Source: Candidatus Zixiibacteriota bacterium
Lineage (GTDB): Bacteria > Desulfobacterota > Binatia > UBA9968
NCBI GenBank assembly: GCA_035574315.1
Contig: DATLYW010000026.1
Coordinates: 1 to 64,000, forward strand
Reading direction: 5' to 3'
DNA: 64,000 bases
The notes under the pieces are model-generated. The model saw nothing but the letters and a program-made list of their open reading frames with translations, did no database searches and was not told the origin of the DNA. Below are positions 46,127 to 54,895 of the stretch, piece after piece (positions within the stretch are counted from its first letter, which is position 1; each line of letters starts with the position of its first letter). A program made the position numbers and the translations under genes.

Positions 46127-47133
46127 AAAGGCTCGCCGCCTGCCTGCTTGCGCTCTGGGCGGCGGGTGAAGCCGCGTTCGCCGCGGAAGATCTAAAGATA
46201 CGGCTCGACATGTCTCCGCCGTCCGGGCGAGTCCGTCCCTTTTTGGATACCGCTGCGATGAGCGTGCACGTCGCCGATCGCGACGGCCGGCCGCCGTTTC
46301 GGGGAAACGTCACCATCCGGATCACGGCCCCGGAGCCCGGTCGCTTCTTTTCAACCGATTATCCGCGGGTCGAAGGTACGGAGCTGGCGGAGTTCCGTTT
46401 GCCCTTGGACCACCGGGGCAAAGCGGAGTGGAGGTATCTGTTCCCGATTCGAGGAGAGTACGCGGTTGTCGTTGCCGCCGAAAGCAACGACGGGAAACGC
46501 GGTGCAGAGCTCTTCCGCCTTAGGATCCCGGAGAACAGGGAGAAGTGGGTCCTGGCCGGCGTGTTCAGCGCCGGTCTCTTTCTCCTCGGAATTGCCGCCG
46601 GACGGCTCTTCACCGCGACGGGGGCGGAATCCACAGGAGCGCTCGCGGTAGCCGTCCTGGCCGCTTCGGCATGTTTGCTCGGTTCGATTTCATCGCGCGC
46701 CTCCGCGCAGGAAGGGGGAAAGCCGGCGGGTCGCCTCGAGGTCGGGCCTGCGGAGGTCGGCCGTCCGGCGTCGATTCAGTGGCGCGCTCTCCCGGAGGCC
46801 GGCGAGCCGAGGGAAGCGGAGCTCTCGCTCGGGATCACGCACGAAGAAAAGCGGAAAACGGTTTTCTCGATCGAGAAGGTTCGCGTTCCCGGCTCGTTTT
46901 CGATGAAGCTTCAGTTTCCGGACGGGGCGATCTACCGGGTAACCGCGCAGGCGCTTTTTCCCGACGGAAGCTCGTTCCGTTCGGAACGGACCGTCGCCGT
47001 GAGCGCCGCCGACCCTCCCGCCGGAGCTCGGCTCCGGGCAGTCCTTTTTTTCCTCGGCTGGACGGCAGCCGGACTGGCAGCGGGGCGCTGGAGTCGCAAG
47101 GCGTGGCCGAGACCTTCGGACCGCGGTCAATAG
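46123..47133 (+). CDS. membrane protein with FixH/YtkA-like domains, coupled to cbtB
   Basis: A 336-residue protein. A TTG start overlaps the cbtB stop. A signal sequence (LAACLLALWAAGEAAFA) precedes an extracytoplasmic beta domain of about 110 residues (PFRGNVTIRITAPEPGRFF, AEWRYLFPIRGEYAVVV) similar in style to YtkA/FixH domains. Two membrane helices (residues about 143-160 and 170-187) are followed by a second, similar beta domain (residues about 205-300) and a last helix. It is not CbtA, which has five helices. A role in metal handling is inferred from the coupling. Confidence 0.65.
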   Translation: MKRLAACLLALWAAGEAAFAAEDLKIRLDMSPPSGRVRPFLDTAAMSVHVADRDGRPPFRGNVTIRITAPEPGRFFSTDYPRVEGTELAEFRLPLDHRGKAEWRYLFPIRGEYAVVVAAESNDGKRGAELFRLRIPENREKWVLAGVFSAGLFLLGIAAGRLFTATGAESTGALAVAVLAASACLLGSISSRASAQEGGKPAGRLEVGPAEVGRPASIQWRALPEAGEPREAELSLGITHEEKRKTVFSIEKVRVPGSFSMKLQFPDGAIYRVTAQALFPDGSSFRSERTVAVSAADPPAGARLRAVLFFLGWTAAGLAAGRWSRKAWPRPSDRGQ

Positions 47134-47277
47134 GCCAGAGCCCGCAGTCTCCGACGCACCGCTCCCCGGGAGCGGGTTATGCGACCGCCCGGGCCGAAGC
47201 GGGAGCTTTACGTTCGGGTGCCCGCGATCTTCAGGCCCCGGCCCACGTTCAATGGATGTCCAACTAGAACAAGCTCG

Positions 47278-48084
47278 TCAGGAAGCTTCCGCGACGTCGA
47301 TCAATACCCCGTCCGGATCGGACATCTGGAACTGGCCGAAACAGCACCTGGCGAAGAGCTGCCGCCGGACCTCGCGCTCCGGGTTTTTCTCCGGGCGTGG
47401 ATCCGCCGGGGGTGCGTAATCGTTCTGGTACTTTTCCAGATCTGCCTTGAAAGCCGCCATGCTTTCGACCTTGAAGCCGATGTGGTCGAGCGCGGGGCGC
47501 TCGATTCCCGACCCCGCGAAATCGGTGATCTGCCACGGGAAGATGGCGAGCGTCACCGTGCCGTCGGTCAGGTAGTGGTTGGCATCACCGGCCGGCTTTT
47601 CCAGCTCGTTCAGATCGAAGACCGTGCGGTAGAATTCCGCGATCTTCTCGGGTTCGACGGCCCGCAGGGCGAAGTGGCCGATCCGCCGGGGCCGCACCTC
47701 GTCCTGATCGACGTACAGATCGGTGCGGTTCTCCATCCCTTTCTGCGAGAGATCGAACACGTTCCCCGCCGGGTCGTGCGAGCTGATGCCCGCGAACGGC
47801 CGGTTGCTGGGGCGTTTGAGGACGCGGACGCTCGGATATTTTTCCTTGAGGCGTTGAAAGACCAGCTCCACGTCCTCGACCTCGAAGCCGAAGTGATCGA
47901 AGCCCGCCTGGCGCCCGGGAGCCCTCGGGTTGAGATTCAGCCCGACATAGCCGTCGCGCACGACGACGGCCCCGCCGGCGCGCGCGACGCCGGAACGCTT
48001 CATGCCGAACACGTCGCGGTAGAAGTCGCCCTCGAGATTGACGTTGCTGCTGACGATCGCCATGTGCTTGATCCGCGCAAACAT
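47278..48084 (-). CDS. two-domain VOC (extradiol dioxygenase-like) protein
   Basis: A 268-residue protein from ATG 48084 with GGGAGGG upstream (a longer start would add seven residues). It has two vicinal-oxygen-chelate modules: residues about 1-120 (KHMAIVSSNVNLEGDFYRDV; FDHFGFEVED) and about 140-268 (IGHFALRAVEPEKIAEFYRT; LDHIGFKVES; DPDGVLIDVAE). The His and Glu pattern fits metal binding. It could be a dioxygenase, isomerase or glyoxalase-type enzyme. Substrate unknown; the neighbouring aldehyde dehydrogenase and enoyl-CoA hydratase suggest aromatic or ring-fragment catabolism. Confidence 0.75.
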   Translation of the reverse strand: MFARIKHMAIVSSNVNLEGDFYRDVFGMKRSGVARAGGAVVVRDGYVGLNLNPRAPGRQAGFDHFGFEVEDVELVFQRLKEKYPSVRVLKRPSNRPFAGISSHDPAGNVFDLSQKGMENRTDLYVDQDEVRPRRIGHFALRAVEPEKIAEFYRTVFDLNELEKPAGDANHYLTDGTVTLAIFPWQITDFAGSGIERPALDHIGFKVESMAAFKADLEKYQNDYAPPADPRPEKNPEREVRRQLFARCCFGQFQMSDPDGVLIDVAEAS

Positions 48085-48179
48085 GAGCGTCCCTCCCTGC
48101 GCCAAGAGATGGGCCTACGCTAGTCGAATCGCAGCCGGGTTGTCAAACGTCTTTCGGCGGCAGGTTCCCCGCACCGGGC

Positions 48180-49643
48180 TCAGACGTTGACGATCACCAC
48201 GCCTTTGGGCTCGAGGTAATAGTCGAGGGCCTCGGGGCCGTGCTCCCGCCCCACGCCGCTCGCCTTGACGCCGCCGAAGGGAAGCTCGTCGTAGCCGTAG
48301 TGGAGCGAGTTGACCCAGACGTTGCCTGCCTGGATCCGGTCGATCGCCTTGTTCGCGTGGAGCAGATTGCGCGTCCAGATCGAGGAGCCGAGGCCGTACT
48401 CGGAGGCGTTGGCCCGCTCGATCGCCTCGTCGAGCGTCTTGAACGTGTAGACCGGCAGCACGGGGCCGAAGACTTCTTCGGTGGTGACGCGCGCATCCTC
48501 GGGAACGTTGCCGAGCAGAGTCGGCAGATAGAAGAAGCCTTTGTCGTAATCGCCGCCCTTCGGACGCTCGCCGCCGAAGAGGGTTTTGGCGCCCCGCGAC
48601 TTCGCGTCTTCCACCTGCTCTTCGATCTCCCGACGCTGGGACTCGAGGTGGATGGGCCCCATCCGGGTTTCCTTGTTCATGCCGTTGCCGACGGTCTTCT
48701 TCTTCAGGATCTCGACGAGCCCGCCCGTGAACTTCTCCGCGATCGACTCCTGCAGGAACAGCCGTTTGACACCGAGGCACATCTGGCCGCAGTTGAAGTA
48801 CCGCCCCACGTCGGCCATCTTGATCGCCACGTCAAGGTTGGCGTCCTCCATGACGATCATCGGATCGCTTCCGCCCAGCTCGAGCGTGACGCGCTTGATC
48901 TCGCGCCCGGCCACCTCCATCACGTGCCTTCCCACGGCGGTTGACCCGGTGAAGGCGATTCGCCGGATGCGGGGGTTGCGGAGAATCTCCTCGCCGACGG
49001 TGCCGCCGGGACCGGTAACGCAGTTGACGGTGCCCTTGGGCAACGTCTTCTGCGCTTTCCCTTCGCCGAAGGTCGCCTGCTGGATCAGCTCGATGACGCG
49101 GAGGGTCGCCAGAGGGGTTGTGCTGGCGGGCTTGATGATGATGGTGTTGCCGGCCGCGAGCGCCGGGCCGAGCTTGGTGCCCATCAGCGTCAGCGGAAAA
49201 TTCCACGGAACGATCCCGCCGCAGACGCCGATCGGCTGGCGCACCACCATGCCGTACGCGCCCTTCTGCGGCAGCGGCACGTGGGCGCCGCGGACCTTGG
49301 AGGCGAGCCCGGCGTAGAACTCCAGCCCGTGCAGCAGATGGTGGATTTCGAGACCGGCTTCGAAGAGCGTTTTTCCCTGCTCCTGGGTGAGGAGCTGGGC
49401 GATCTCGCCGCTGTTCTTCCTGATCAGGGCGCAGGCGTTCATGAGCGCCTGCCCCCGCTCTTCGGGCGTGGTGTCGGCCCACTCCTTGAAGGCGGTTTCC
49501 GCGGCCTGGATGGCGTGACGCACATCCTCCGCGGTGCCCTGGGGCGCCGAGTCGACCACCGCGCCGGTAGCCGGGTTGCGGACCTCGTAAGTTTCCTTGC
49601 TGACCGAATCGACGAGCTCTCCGCCGATCACCATTTTTGCCAT
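48180..49643 (-). CDS. NAD(P)-dependent aldehyde dehydrogenase
   Basis: A 487-residue ALDH: NADP-binding PWNFPLTLMGTKLGPALAAG and FTGSTAVG, catalytic glutamate in VTLELGGSDP and catalytic cysteine in FNCGQMCLGVKR. It oxidises aldehydes to acids. ATG at 49643 with GGAGG eight bases upstream. Same strand as the VOC protein and enoyl-CoA hydratase, so these three probably form a catabolic operon. Substrate not predictable from the sequence; succinate-semialdehyde-type dehydrogenases have this length and ending. Confidence 0.9.
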   Translation of the reverse strand: MAKMVIGGELVDSVSKETYEVRNPATGAVVDSAPQGTAEDVRHAIQAAETAFKEWADTTPEERGQALMNACALIRKNSGEIAQLLTQEQGKTLFEAGLEIHHLLHGLEFYAGLASKVRGAHVPLPQKGAYGMVVRQPIGVCGGIVPWNFPLTLMGTKLGPALAAGNTIIIKPASTTPLATLRVIELIQQATFGEGKAQKTLPKGTVNCVTGPGGTVGEEILRNPRIRRIAFTGSTAVGRHVMEVAGREIKRVTLELGGSDPMIVMEDANLDVAIKMADVGRYFNCGQMCLGVKRLFLQESIAEKFTGGLVEILKKKTVGNGMNKETRMGPIHLESQRREIEEQVEDAKSRGAKTLFGGERPKGGDYDKGFFYLPTLLGNVPEDARVTTEEVFGPVLPVYTFKTLDEAIERANASEYGLGSSIWTRNLLHANKAIDRIQAGNVWVNSLHYGYDELPFGGVKASGVGREHGPEALDYYLEPKGVVIVNV

Positions 49644-49769
49644 TGACAGGACCTCCTCACTCTGGCGCAGGCGGGCCCGAGCGGACGCCCGCGCTGCATT
49701 GTTGTGTCGATTCCCCGCGCGTGTTCCGTTTGCGGCCCGCGCCGGTGGCTCCGGCGGTTGACCTGGCGG

Positions 49770-50561
49770 CTATTTACCCTGGAACCTGGCAGTTCTCTTT
49801 TCGAGATAGGCCTTCACGCCTTCGGCGCCGTCCTCGCTGGCGAAGGTTTGTGCCAGGAGCTCCCTTTCGAACGCCAGCCCGTCCGGCAGGGACATCTCGA
49901 GCCCCGCCTGGATCGCACGCTTGACCTTGCCGACCGCCAGGCTGCTCTTGTTCGGAATCACGAACTGCCGCGTGTAGTCGAGAACCTGCTCCATGAAGTT
50001 ATTGCGATCGTAGATGTAGTGGATCAGCCCCATCTCCAGGGCCTCTTCGAACGCGATCGTCTTGCCGGTGGCGCAAAGCTCCAGAGCCCGAGCCTTGCCC
50101 ACCAGCCGCGGCAGGCGTTGCGTGCCGCCCATGCCGGGCATCACGCCGAGGTTGATCTCGGCGAGCCCGACGCGGCCGCCTTCCTTCTTGGCGATGCGGA
50201 TGTCGCACGCCATCGCGATCTCCAGCCCCCCGCCCACGGCATGGCCGTTGAGCGCCGCGACGACGATCTTGGGGGTGTTCTCGATCCGCATCAGCACCTC
50301 GTGGCCGTGCAGCGCGAAGTTGTTCTTGTACGAGAGCGGCTTGCTGGAAAGCATGTTGATATCGGCGCCGGCGGAGAAAAATTTCTCGACCTTCCCGGTG
50401 ATGACCAGGGCGTGAACGCTGTCGTCGAAACGCGCTTCCAGAACGGCGGCGTCGAGCTCTTTGAGGAGCTCGGTGGTGTAGCTGTTGACGGGCGGGCGGT
50501 TGATCTCCAGAACCGCAATGCCGTTCTCCACGCGATACTCGACCAGTTTTCCTTCTGCCAT
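49770..50561 (-). CDS. enoyl-CoA hydratase/isomerase
   Basis: A 263-residue crotonase with IVVAALNGHAVGGGLEIAMA (oxyanion hole) and GLAEINLGVMPGMGGTQRLP, which holds both catalytic glutamate positions of true hydratases. It hydrates 2-enoyl-CoA in beta-oxidation or ring-fragment degradation. ATG at 50561 with GGAGG nine bases upstream. It is probably the first gene of the operon with the aldehyde dehydrogenase and VOC genes, transcribed away from the deacetylase-like gene. Confidence 0.9.
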   Translation of the reverse strand: MAEGKLVEYRVENGIAVLEINRPPVNSYTTELLKELDAAVLEARFDDSVHALVITGKVEKFFSAGADINMLSSKPLSYKNNFALHGHEVLMRIENTPKIVVAALNGHAVGGGLEIAMACDIRIAKKEGGRVGLAEINLGVMPGMGGTQRLPRLVGKARALELCATGKTIAFEEALEMGLIHYIYDRNNFMEQVLDYTRQFVIPNKSSLAVGKVKRAIQAGLEMSLPDGLAFERELLAQTFASEDGAEGVKAYLEKRTARFQGK

Positions 50562-50721
50562 GCTCGTACGCCTCCCGCGTTCGAAGCTTTTTCGTTTGAA
50601 ACATTCACTTAACCGGCATCCCGGCGCAAGTCAAGTCCGCGCGGCGCGACCACGCCGCGACGTTTGGAAACTCCGGTGAAGTGTGGCATGACTAACCAAG
50701 TTCTAACCACACGGAGGAGCT

Positions 50722-51663
50722 ATGATCAGACCCAGGAGAGAACCGATCAAGTGGCCCGACGGGGCGCGCATCGCGATCACGCCCTGCATCGCTTTCGAGA
50801 CCTGGCCCGAGGACCTCGGCGGGCCCGACTCGCGGCAGCAGCAGAACCGGCGCGGCTTTCCGCGGAACGCGCTCACGAAGAAGGATCTCGGCGTCATCAC
50901 GGATCGCGAGTTCGGCGAGCGCGTGGGGATCTATCGCTTTCTCGAGATTCTGGAGAAAGAAGGGATCCAGACGACCTTTTTCCCGACGGGAATCACCGTT
51001 CAGAACTATCCGGAGATCTTCAAGGAGATCGTCCGCCAGGGCCACGAGGTGGGCACCGAGACCTGGATCCACGATTACAGCTACATGAAAAAGCGCGACC
51101 GCGAGAAAAAAGACCTGTTGAAGACGGTCGAGGCGGTCAAGAAGGTCGTCGGCAAGGCTCCGGAAGGCTATCTGTCGACCGGGATCGCGCCGAGCGTCAA
51201 CACGCCGGAGATCATCGCCGAGTGCGGCTACACGTACTGGATGGACCCGCAGCATCAGGAAACGCCGTACACGCTCAAGGTGAAAAACCGGGAGCTCACG
51301 GTCCTTTCGTACTTCGCCGATCTCAACGACTACGCCAGCTATCAGCGGGCCGGGCGGACGCCGCGCGACCTGTTGCAGATGTGGAAGGACTGTTTCGACT
51401 GCCTCTACGAAGAAGGGGCCACGGACCCCAAGTTCATGATGTGGGGCAATCATCCCTTCGTCGGCGGTCGTCCGTTCCGGGCCCCTTTGCTGCGCGAGTT
51501 CATCCGCTACGCGAAGAGCCACGACAAGGTCTGGTTCACCACCGCCGGCAACGTTGCAAAGTGGTATCGCGAGAACTACCGCGACGCTCAGGTCGAGACC
51601 TGGCCCAACTTCGCTTTCGCCGGCCGGGCCGGAAAGCTCTCCGACCTCACCAGGGCGCGCTAG
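50722..51663 (+). CDS. polysaccharide deacetylase-fold (PuuE-like) hydrolase
   Basis: A 313-residue protein with the NodB-type barrel: ITPCIAFETWPEDLGG, FLEILEKEGIQTTFFPTGIT, GHEVGTETWIHDYSYMKK and GNHPFVGGRP. The last two blocks replace the usual SHT-x-H-x(2,3)-H zinc motif: the first metal histidine position is Glu (TETWIH). PuuE-type allantoinases and amidohydrolases of this fold are also atypical, so the substrate may be a cyclic amide, not a sugar. GGAGGAGCT precedes the ATG. It is divergent from the enoyl-CoA hydratase gene. Confidence 0.75.
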   Translation: MIRPRREPIKWPDGARIAITPCIAFETWPEDLGGPDSRQQQNRRGFPRNALTKKDLGVITDREFGERVGIYRFLEILEKEGIQTTFFPTGITVQNYPEIFKEIVRQGHEVGTETWIHDYSYMKKRDREKKDLLKTVEAVKKVVGKAPEGYLSTGIAPSVNTPEIIAECGYTYWMDPQHQETPYTLKVKNRELTVLSYFADLNDYASYQRAGRTPRDLLQMWKDCFDCLYEEGATDPKFMMWGNHPFVGGRPFRAPLLREFIRYAKSHDKVWFTTAGNVAKWYRENYRDAQVETWPNFAFAGRAGKLSDLTRAR

Positions 51664-51696
51664 AGGGCGCGCTGCGCGCCTCGCGGAGGAAGGTCG

Positions 51697-52857
51697 TTGG
51701 CGAAGAAGAAAAGGCAGCCCGAGGAGCTGCGCCTGGGGTTGACGCGTCTCGCCGAGAGCGGGGTCGAGATCGATTCCCCGTCACCGGCGCTCGTCGGCCC
51801 CTTGAAGGAGCTGTTCGGGAAGGACAGGGAGACGGATTTCGCGGTGGCGTTCGCGCTGGGCAAGATCGCCGACCCCGCAGCCGTCGAAGCGCTGCTCGAG
51901 CTCGAAGGAGCGACGCCGGACAAGGAGGTCAGGAAAGAGATCCGCCGGTCGCTTTTCAGGTTGGGGCAGAGGGGGATTGCGATTCCCGAGCGCGCCGAAG
52001 GCGCGGCGGGCCCGCCGCGGACCGCCCCGGCGGTCGAAGTCGAAGCCTACATGTCCCCGGTCGACAGCGGCGGCGGGCGGCTTTTCTGGATCGCGCGGCC
52101 GCATGCCGGCTACGGGCTCCAGCTCCTGCAGGCGGCGGTGAGCGACCGCGAGGGGCTCGTGCGCGTCGGCGGCGCGCGGATGCGGCGCAAGGAGCTGCGC
52201 GCCATGATGGAGGAGATCCAGCGGCGGCACGGCGCGGCGATGGTCGCCGTGCCGTGGGAGTACGCCGACGGGGAAATTCTCGACGCCTACGAAAAAGCCC
52301 GCGCGGCGGGACGCAGCGGCCTCGAACGTTTCCCGGAGCTGCGCGCGATGGTCGTTCCGGGCGAGCGGAGGACGACCGAGCACCCTGCGTACGCCCGCTT
52401 TCGTGGCGAGGAGATCCGGGCGGGCGCGTGGCGCGAGCAATCGCGCCGGCTGCTCGATGAACCGGAATTCCGTGTCTGGATCCTGGATGCCGATTGGATC
52501 GAGCCGTTCCTGCCCCGCCTGCACGAGGCCCAAACCAGCCCGCTGATCCTCAACCCGGCGCAGAAGGAAGAGCGGCTTGCGGCGATCGTCCGCGAGGCGG
52601 TCAAGGCGGTCTGCGCCCCCGGCCGGGGCGAGGTCCTAGCGCGGCGCATGGAAGACATGGCCTACTATCTCGATGCCACCGGCCGGACGACGGCGGGAAA
52701 GCTCGCTTTGGCCGTGGCGCTTCAGGTGAGGGAAGGCGATCCCGGTCCGCTCGACGTCTCCTTTCTGACGGGCCTCGTCCAGAAGAGCTTCGCTTTTTAT
52801 CTTTCCGAGGAGCGCAAAAAGAGCCGCGAAGAACCGTCCCTGATCGTGAAACCCTGA
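51697..52857 (+). CDS. HEAT-like protein of unknown function
   Basis: A 386-residue soluble protein from a TTG at 51697 after GAGGAAGG. The first 100 residues have HEAT/PBS-lyase-like helix pairs (DFAVAFALGKIADPAAVEAL). The rest is mixed, with long charged helices (RMRRKELRAMMEEIQRRHGA, RRMEDMAYYLDATGRTTAGK). No catalytic motif is evident. It starts 33 bases after the deacetylase-fold gene and is probably in its operon. Confidence 0.6.
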   Translation: MAKKKRQPEELRLGLTRLAESGVEIDSPSPALVGPLKELFGKDRETDFAVAFALGKIADPAAVEALLELEGATPDKEVRKEIRRSLFRLGQRGIAIPERAEGAAGPPRTAPAVEVEAYMSPVDSGGGRLFWIARPHAGYGLQLLQAAVSDREGLVRVGGARMRRKELRAMMEEIQRRHGAAMVAVPWEYADGEILDAYEKARAAGRSGLERFPELRAMVVPGERRTTEHPAYARFRGEEIRAGAWREQSRRLLDEPEFRVWILDADWIEPFLPRLHEAQTSPLILNPAQKEERLAAIVREAVKAVCAPGRGEVLARRMEDMAYYLDATGRTTAGKLALAVALQVREGDPGPLDVSFLTGLVQKSFAFYLSEERKKSREEPSLIVKP

Positions 52858-53016
52858 AGCGCCGGCGAGGGGGAGGCATCGGCGGACATGGGGTGCGGGC
52901 CCGACCGTTGTTGCAAAAGCGGGCCGCTCTGTTTACAGTTTTCGGCTACATCTCGGCTGGTCGGGCTTTTTTCGATGCCACAGCGGGCCAAACTGCGGAT
53001 CATACTCAGGAGGTCT

Positions 53017-53517
53017 ATGGACGCGTCTACCCTGGTCATGCTGGCGGCGGCGCTGATCGCGCTCGTTGTCGTTTACTGGAAATCGCCCGCGGCCGCCGGC
53101 GCGGGGCTCAACGCGACCGGGGCGTTGATTCTGGAGATCATTCCCCGCATGGTCGCGGCTTTCACGCTCGCCGGCCTGATTCAGGCGGTGGTTCCCCAGG
53201 AAGTGATCGTGCGGTGGATGGGCAAAGGATCGGGAGCGCGCGGCTTGCTCATCGGCATGACGCTCGGCAGCGTGACTCCCGGAGGCCCGATGACCCACTT
53301 CCCGATCGTCGCCTCGCTGTTCAAGGTCGGCGTCGGGGTGGGGCCTCTGGTCGCTTATCTGACCGCGTGGTCGCTCTTCGGGCTGCAGCGTATCATCATG
53401 TGGGAAATTCCGTTTCTCGGCCCGAAGGTGGTCGCGGTCCGGGTCGCGGTCAGCGCCGTGTTCCCGTTCCTGGCGGGCTGGGCCAGCGAGATCCTGTGGA
53501 ATCGTTTCCATCCATGA
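53017..53517 (+). CDS. DUF318-type permease (short form)
   Basis: A 166-residue membrane protein, about half of the usual two-repeat permease (pfam03773-like, about 300 residues). LTGLIQAVVPQEVIVRWMGK-type and GMTLGSVTPGGPMTHFPI blocks are family-like; the latter resembles its proline/glycine pore helix. Four to five helices are predicted. Start at 53017 because AGGAGG directly precedes it; an upstream in-frame start adds 43 uncharacteristic residues. Members include ArsP-like and other exporters. A half-length protein would need to dimerise. Confidence 0.65.
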   Translation: MDASTLVMLAAALIALVVVYWKSPAAAGAGLNATGALILEIIPRMVAAFTLAGLIQAVVPQEVIVRWMGKGSGARGLLIGMTLGSVTPGGPMTHFPIVASLFKVGVGVGPLVAYLTAWSLFGLQRIIMWEIPFLGPKVVAVRVAVSAVFPFLAGWASEILWNRFHP

Positions 53518-53550
53518 AGCGGCGGTTAGGAGGCGCGCTTTCGGCGGCAG

Positions 53551-54882
53551 ATGGCGGGTGATGCTCGGACGACGGGCGGCGGCCCGAGAGCGGTTCTCGG
53601 CCGGCGCGAATTTCTCGCCGCGGCCGCCAAGACGGCCGCGGCGCTCCCTTTCTGGTTTTCCGGCGGCGGGTGCGCCTCTCTGAAAGGCGGAGAGCCCGAC
53701 CCGGATACAGGGCTCTGTTTCCGTTGCCTCGCCGGCGACGTCACGTCGAACAGCGCGATCGTCTGGCTCCGGGCCGAGCCCGGGAGCCGGGTGTCGGTCC
53801 GCTACGCTCCCGGGCCGGCGCCGGAGCGTTTCGAGGAAACGGCGCCGAGGGCGGTCGCCCGGGACTGCGACGACACCGCCAAGATCAAGCTCGAAGGGCT
53901 CGCGCCGGGAACCACGTACTATTACCGCGCGCGGGTCGCCGGGAAACGGCCCGGCCCCGTGGGCCGCTTTCGTACGGCGCCCGCTCCGGACGATCTCGCT
54001 CCGGTGCGGTTCTGCTTCAGCGGCGACAGCCGGGAGAGCTACCAGCCCTTCGCGATCATGGATGCGATCCGCGAGACATCGCCGGACTTCTTTCTCTACC
54101 TGGGAGACACGATTTACGCCGACATCGGCGCGGTCGCCAGCACCTTGCAAGAGTTCTGGGCCAAGTATCGCAACAACAGGCAGGACGCTCCCAGCCAGAG
54201 GCTTTTCCGCGAGGTCGCCACCTACGTCATCTGGGACGATCACGAGGTTGCCAACGATTGCGACCCGAGCCATCCGCTGATGCCGGTCGGGAGGAAGGCG
54301 TTCATCGATTACTGGCCGATCGAACCGGATCCCCTCGATCCCCACAGGCTTTACCGGTCGTTTCGCTGGGGAAAGGCCCTCGAGCTTTTCATACTCGACG
54401 TGCGCCAGTACCGCGACCGCTCGCGACGCACCATTCTGGGAGAGGCGCAGAAACGATGGCTGTTAAAGGGCCTCGAGGCGTCGACCGCGCTGTTCAAGTT
54501 CGTCGCCACCTCGGTGCCGTTCTACGGCGGGGGAAGAGACCGGTGGGACGGCTTTCCGGAAGAGCGAAACGAGCTTTTGCGGTGGATCGCGGGCCGGAAA
54601 ATCCAGGGAGTGTTTTTCCTGGCGGCCGACCTTCACTACGCGGCCGTGAGCCGGATCCCCGGCGCGCCGCGCGCCGTCAAGCAGATCATCGCGGGACCGA
54701 TCGCCTCGCCGATCAATGTCCTCGCCACCGGGCTGGGCCGCCGCTTCGAGTTCTTCTCCAACGCCACCTTCAACTACGCGACGGTGACGGTGGACCCCAA
54801 AATCCGCCCGCCGCAGGCGACGGTCGAGTTCTTCGACGAGGAGCGCCGGAGCCTTTACCGGACCGCGCTCACAATCGCCTGA
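53551..54882 (+). CDS. phoD: PhoD-type alkaline phosphatase/phosphodiesterase
   Basis: A 443-residue Tat-exported enzyme: twin-arginine signal GRREFLAAAAK with a following hydrophobic stretch and a possible lipidated Cys in GGGCASL. The N-terminal immunoglobulin-like domain (residues about 50-145) precedes the metallophosphoesterase core with FSGDSRESYQPFA, YLGDTIYAD, IWDDHEVAND and a late HY block. It releases phosphate from phosphodiesters in the periplasm. It starts 33 bases after the permease gene. Confidence 0.85.
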   Translation: MAGDARTTGGGPRAVLGRREFLAAAAKTAAALPFWFSGGGCASLKGGEPDPDTGLCFRCLAGDVTSNSAIVWLRAEPGSRVSVRYAPGPAPERFEETAPRAVARDCDDTAKIKLEGLAPGTTYYYRARVAGKRPGPVGRFRTAPAPDDLAPVRFCFSGDSRESYQPFAIMDAIRETSPDFFLYLGDTIYADIGAVASTLQEFWAKYRNNRQDAPSQRLFREVATYVIWDDHEVANDCDPSHPLMPVGRKAFIDYWPIEPDPLDPHRLYRSFRWGKALELFILDVRQYRDRSRRTILGEAQKRWLLKGLEASTALFKFVATSVPFYGGGRDRWDGFPEERNELLRWIAGRKIQGVFFLAADLHYAAVSRIPGAPRAVKQIIAGPIASPINVLATGLGRRFEFFSNATFNYATVTVDPKIRPPQATVEFFDEERRSLYRTALTIA

Positions 54883-54895
54883 CCGCTCTCGAGCT

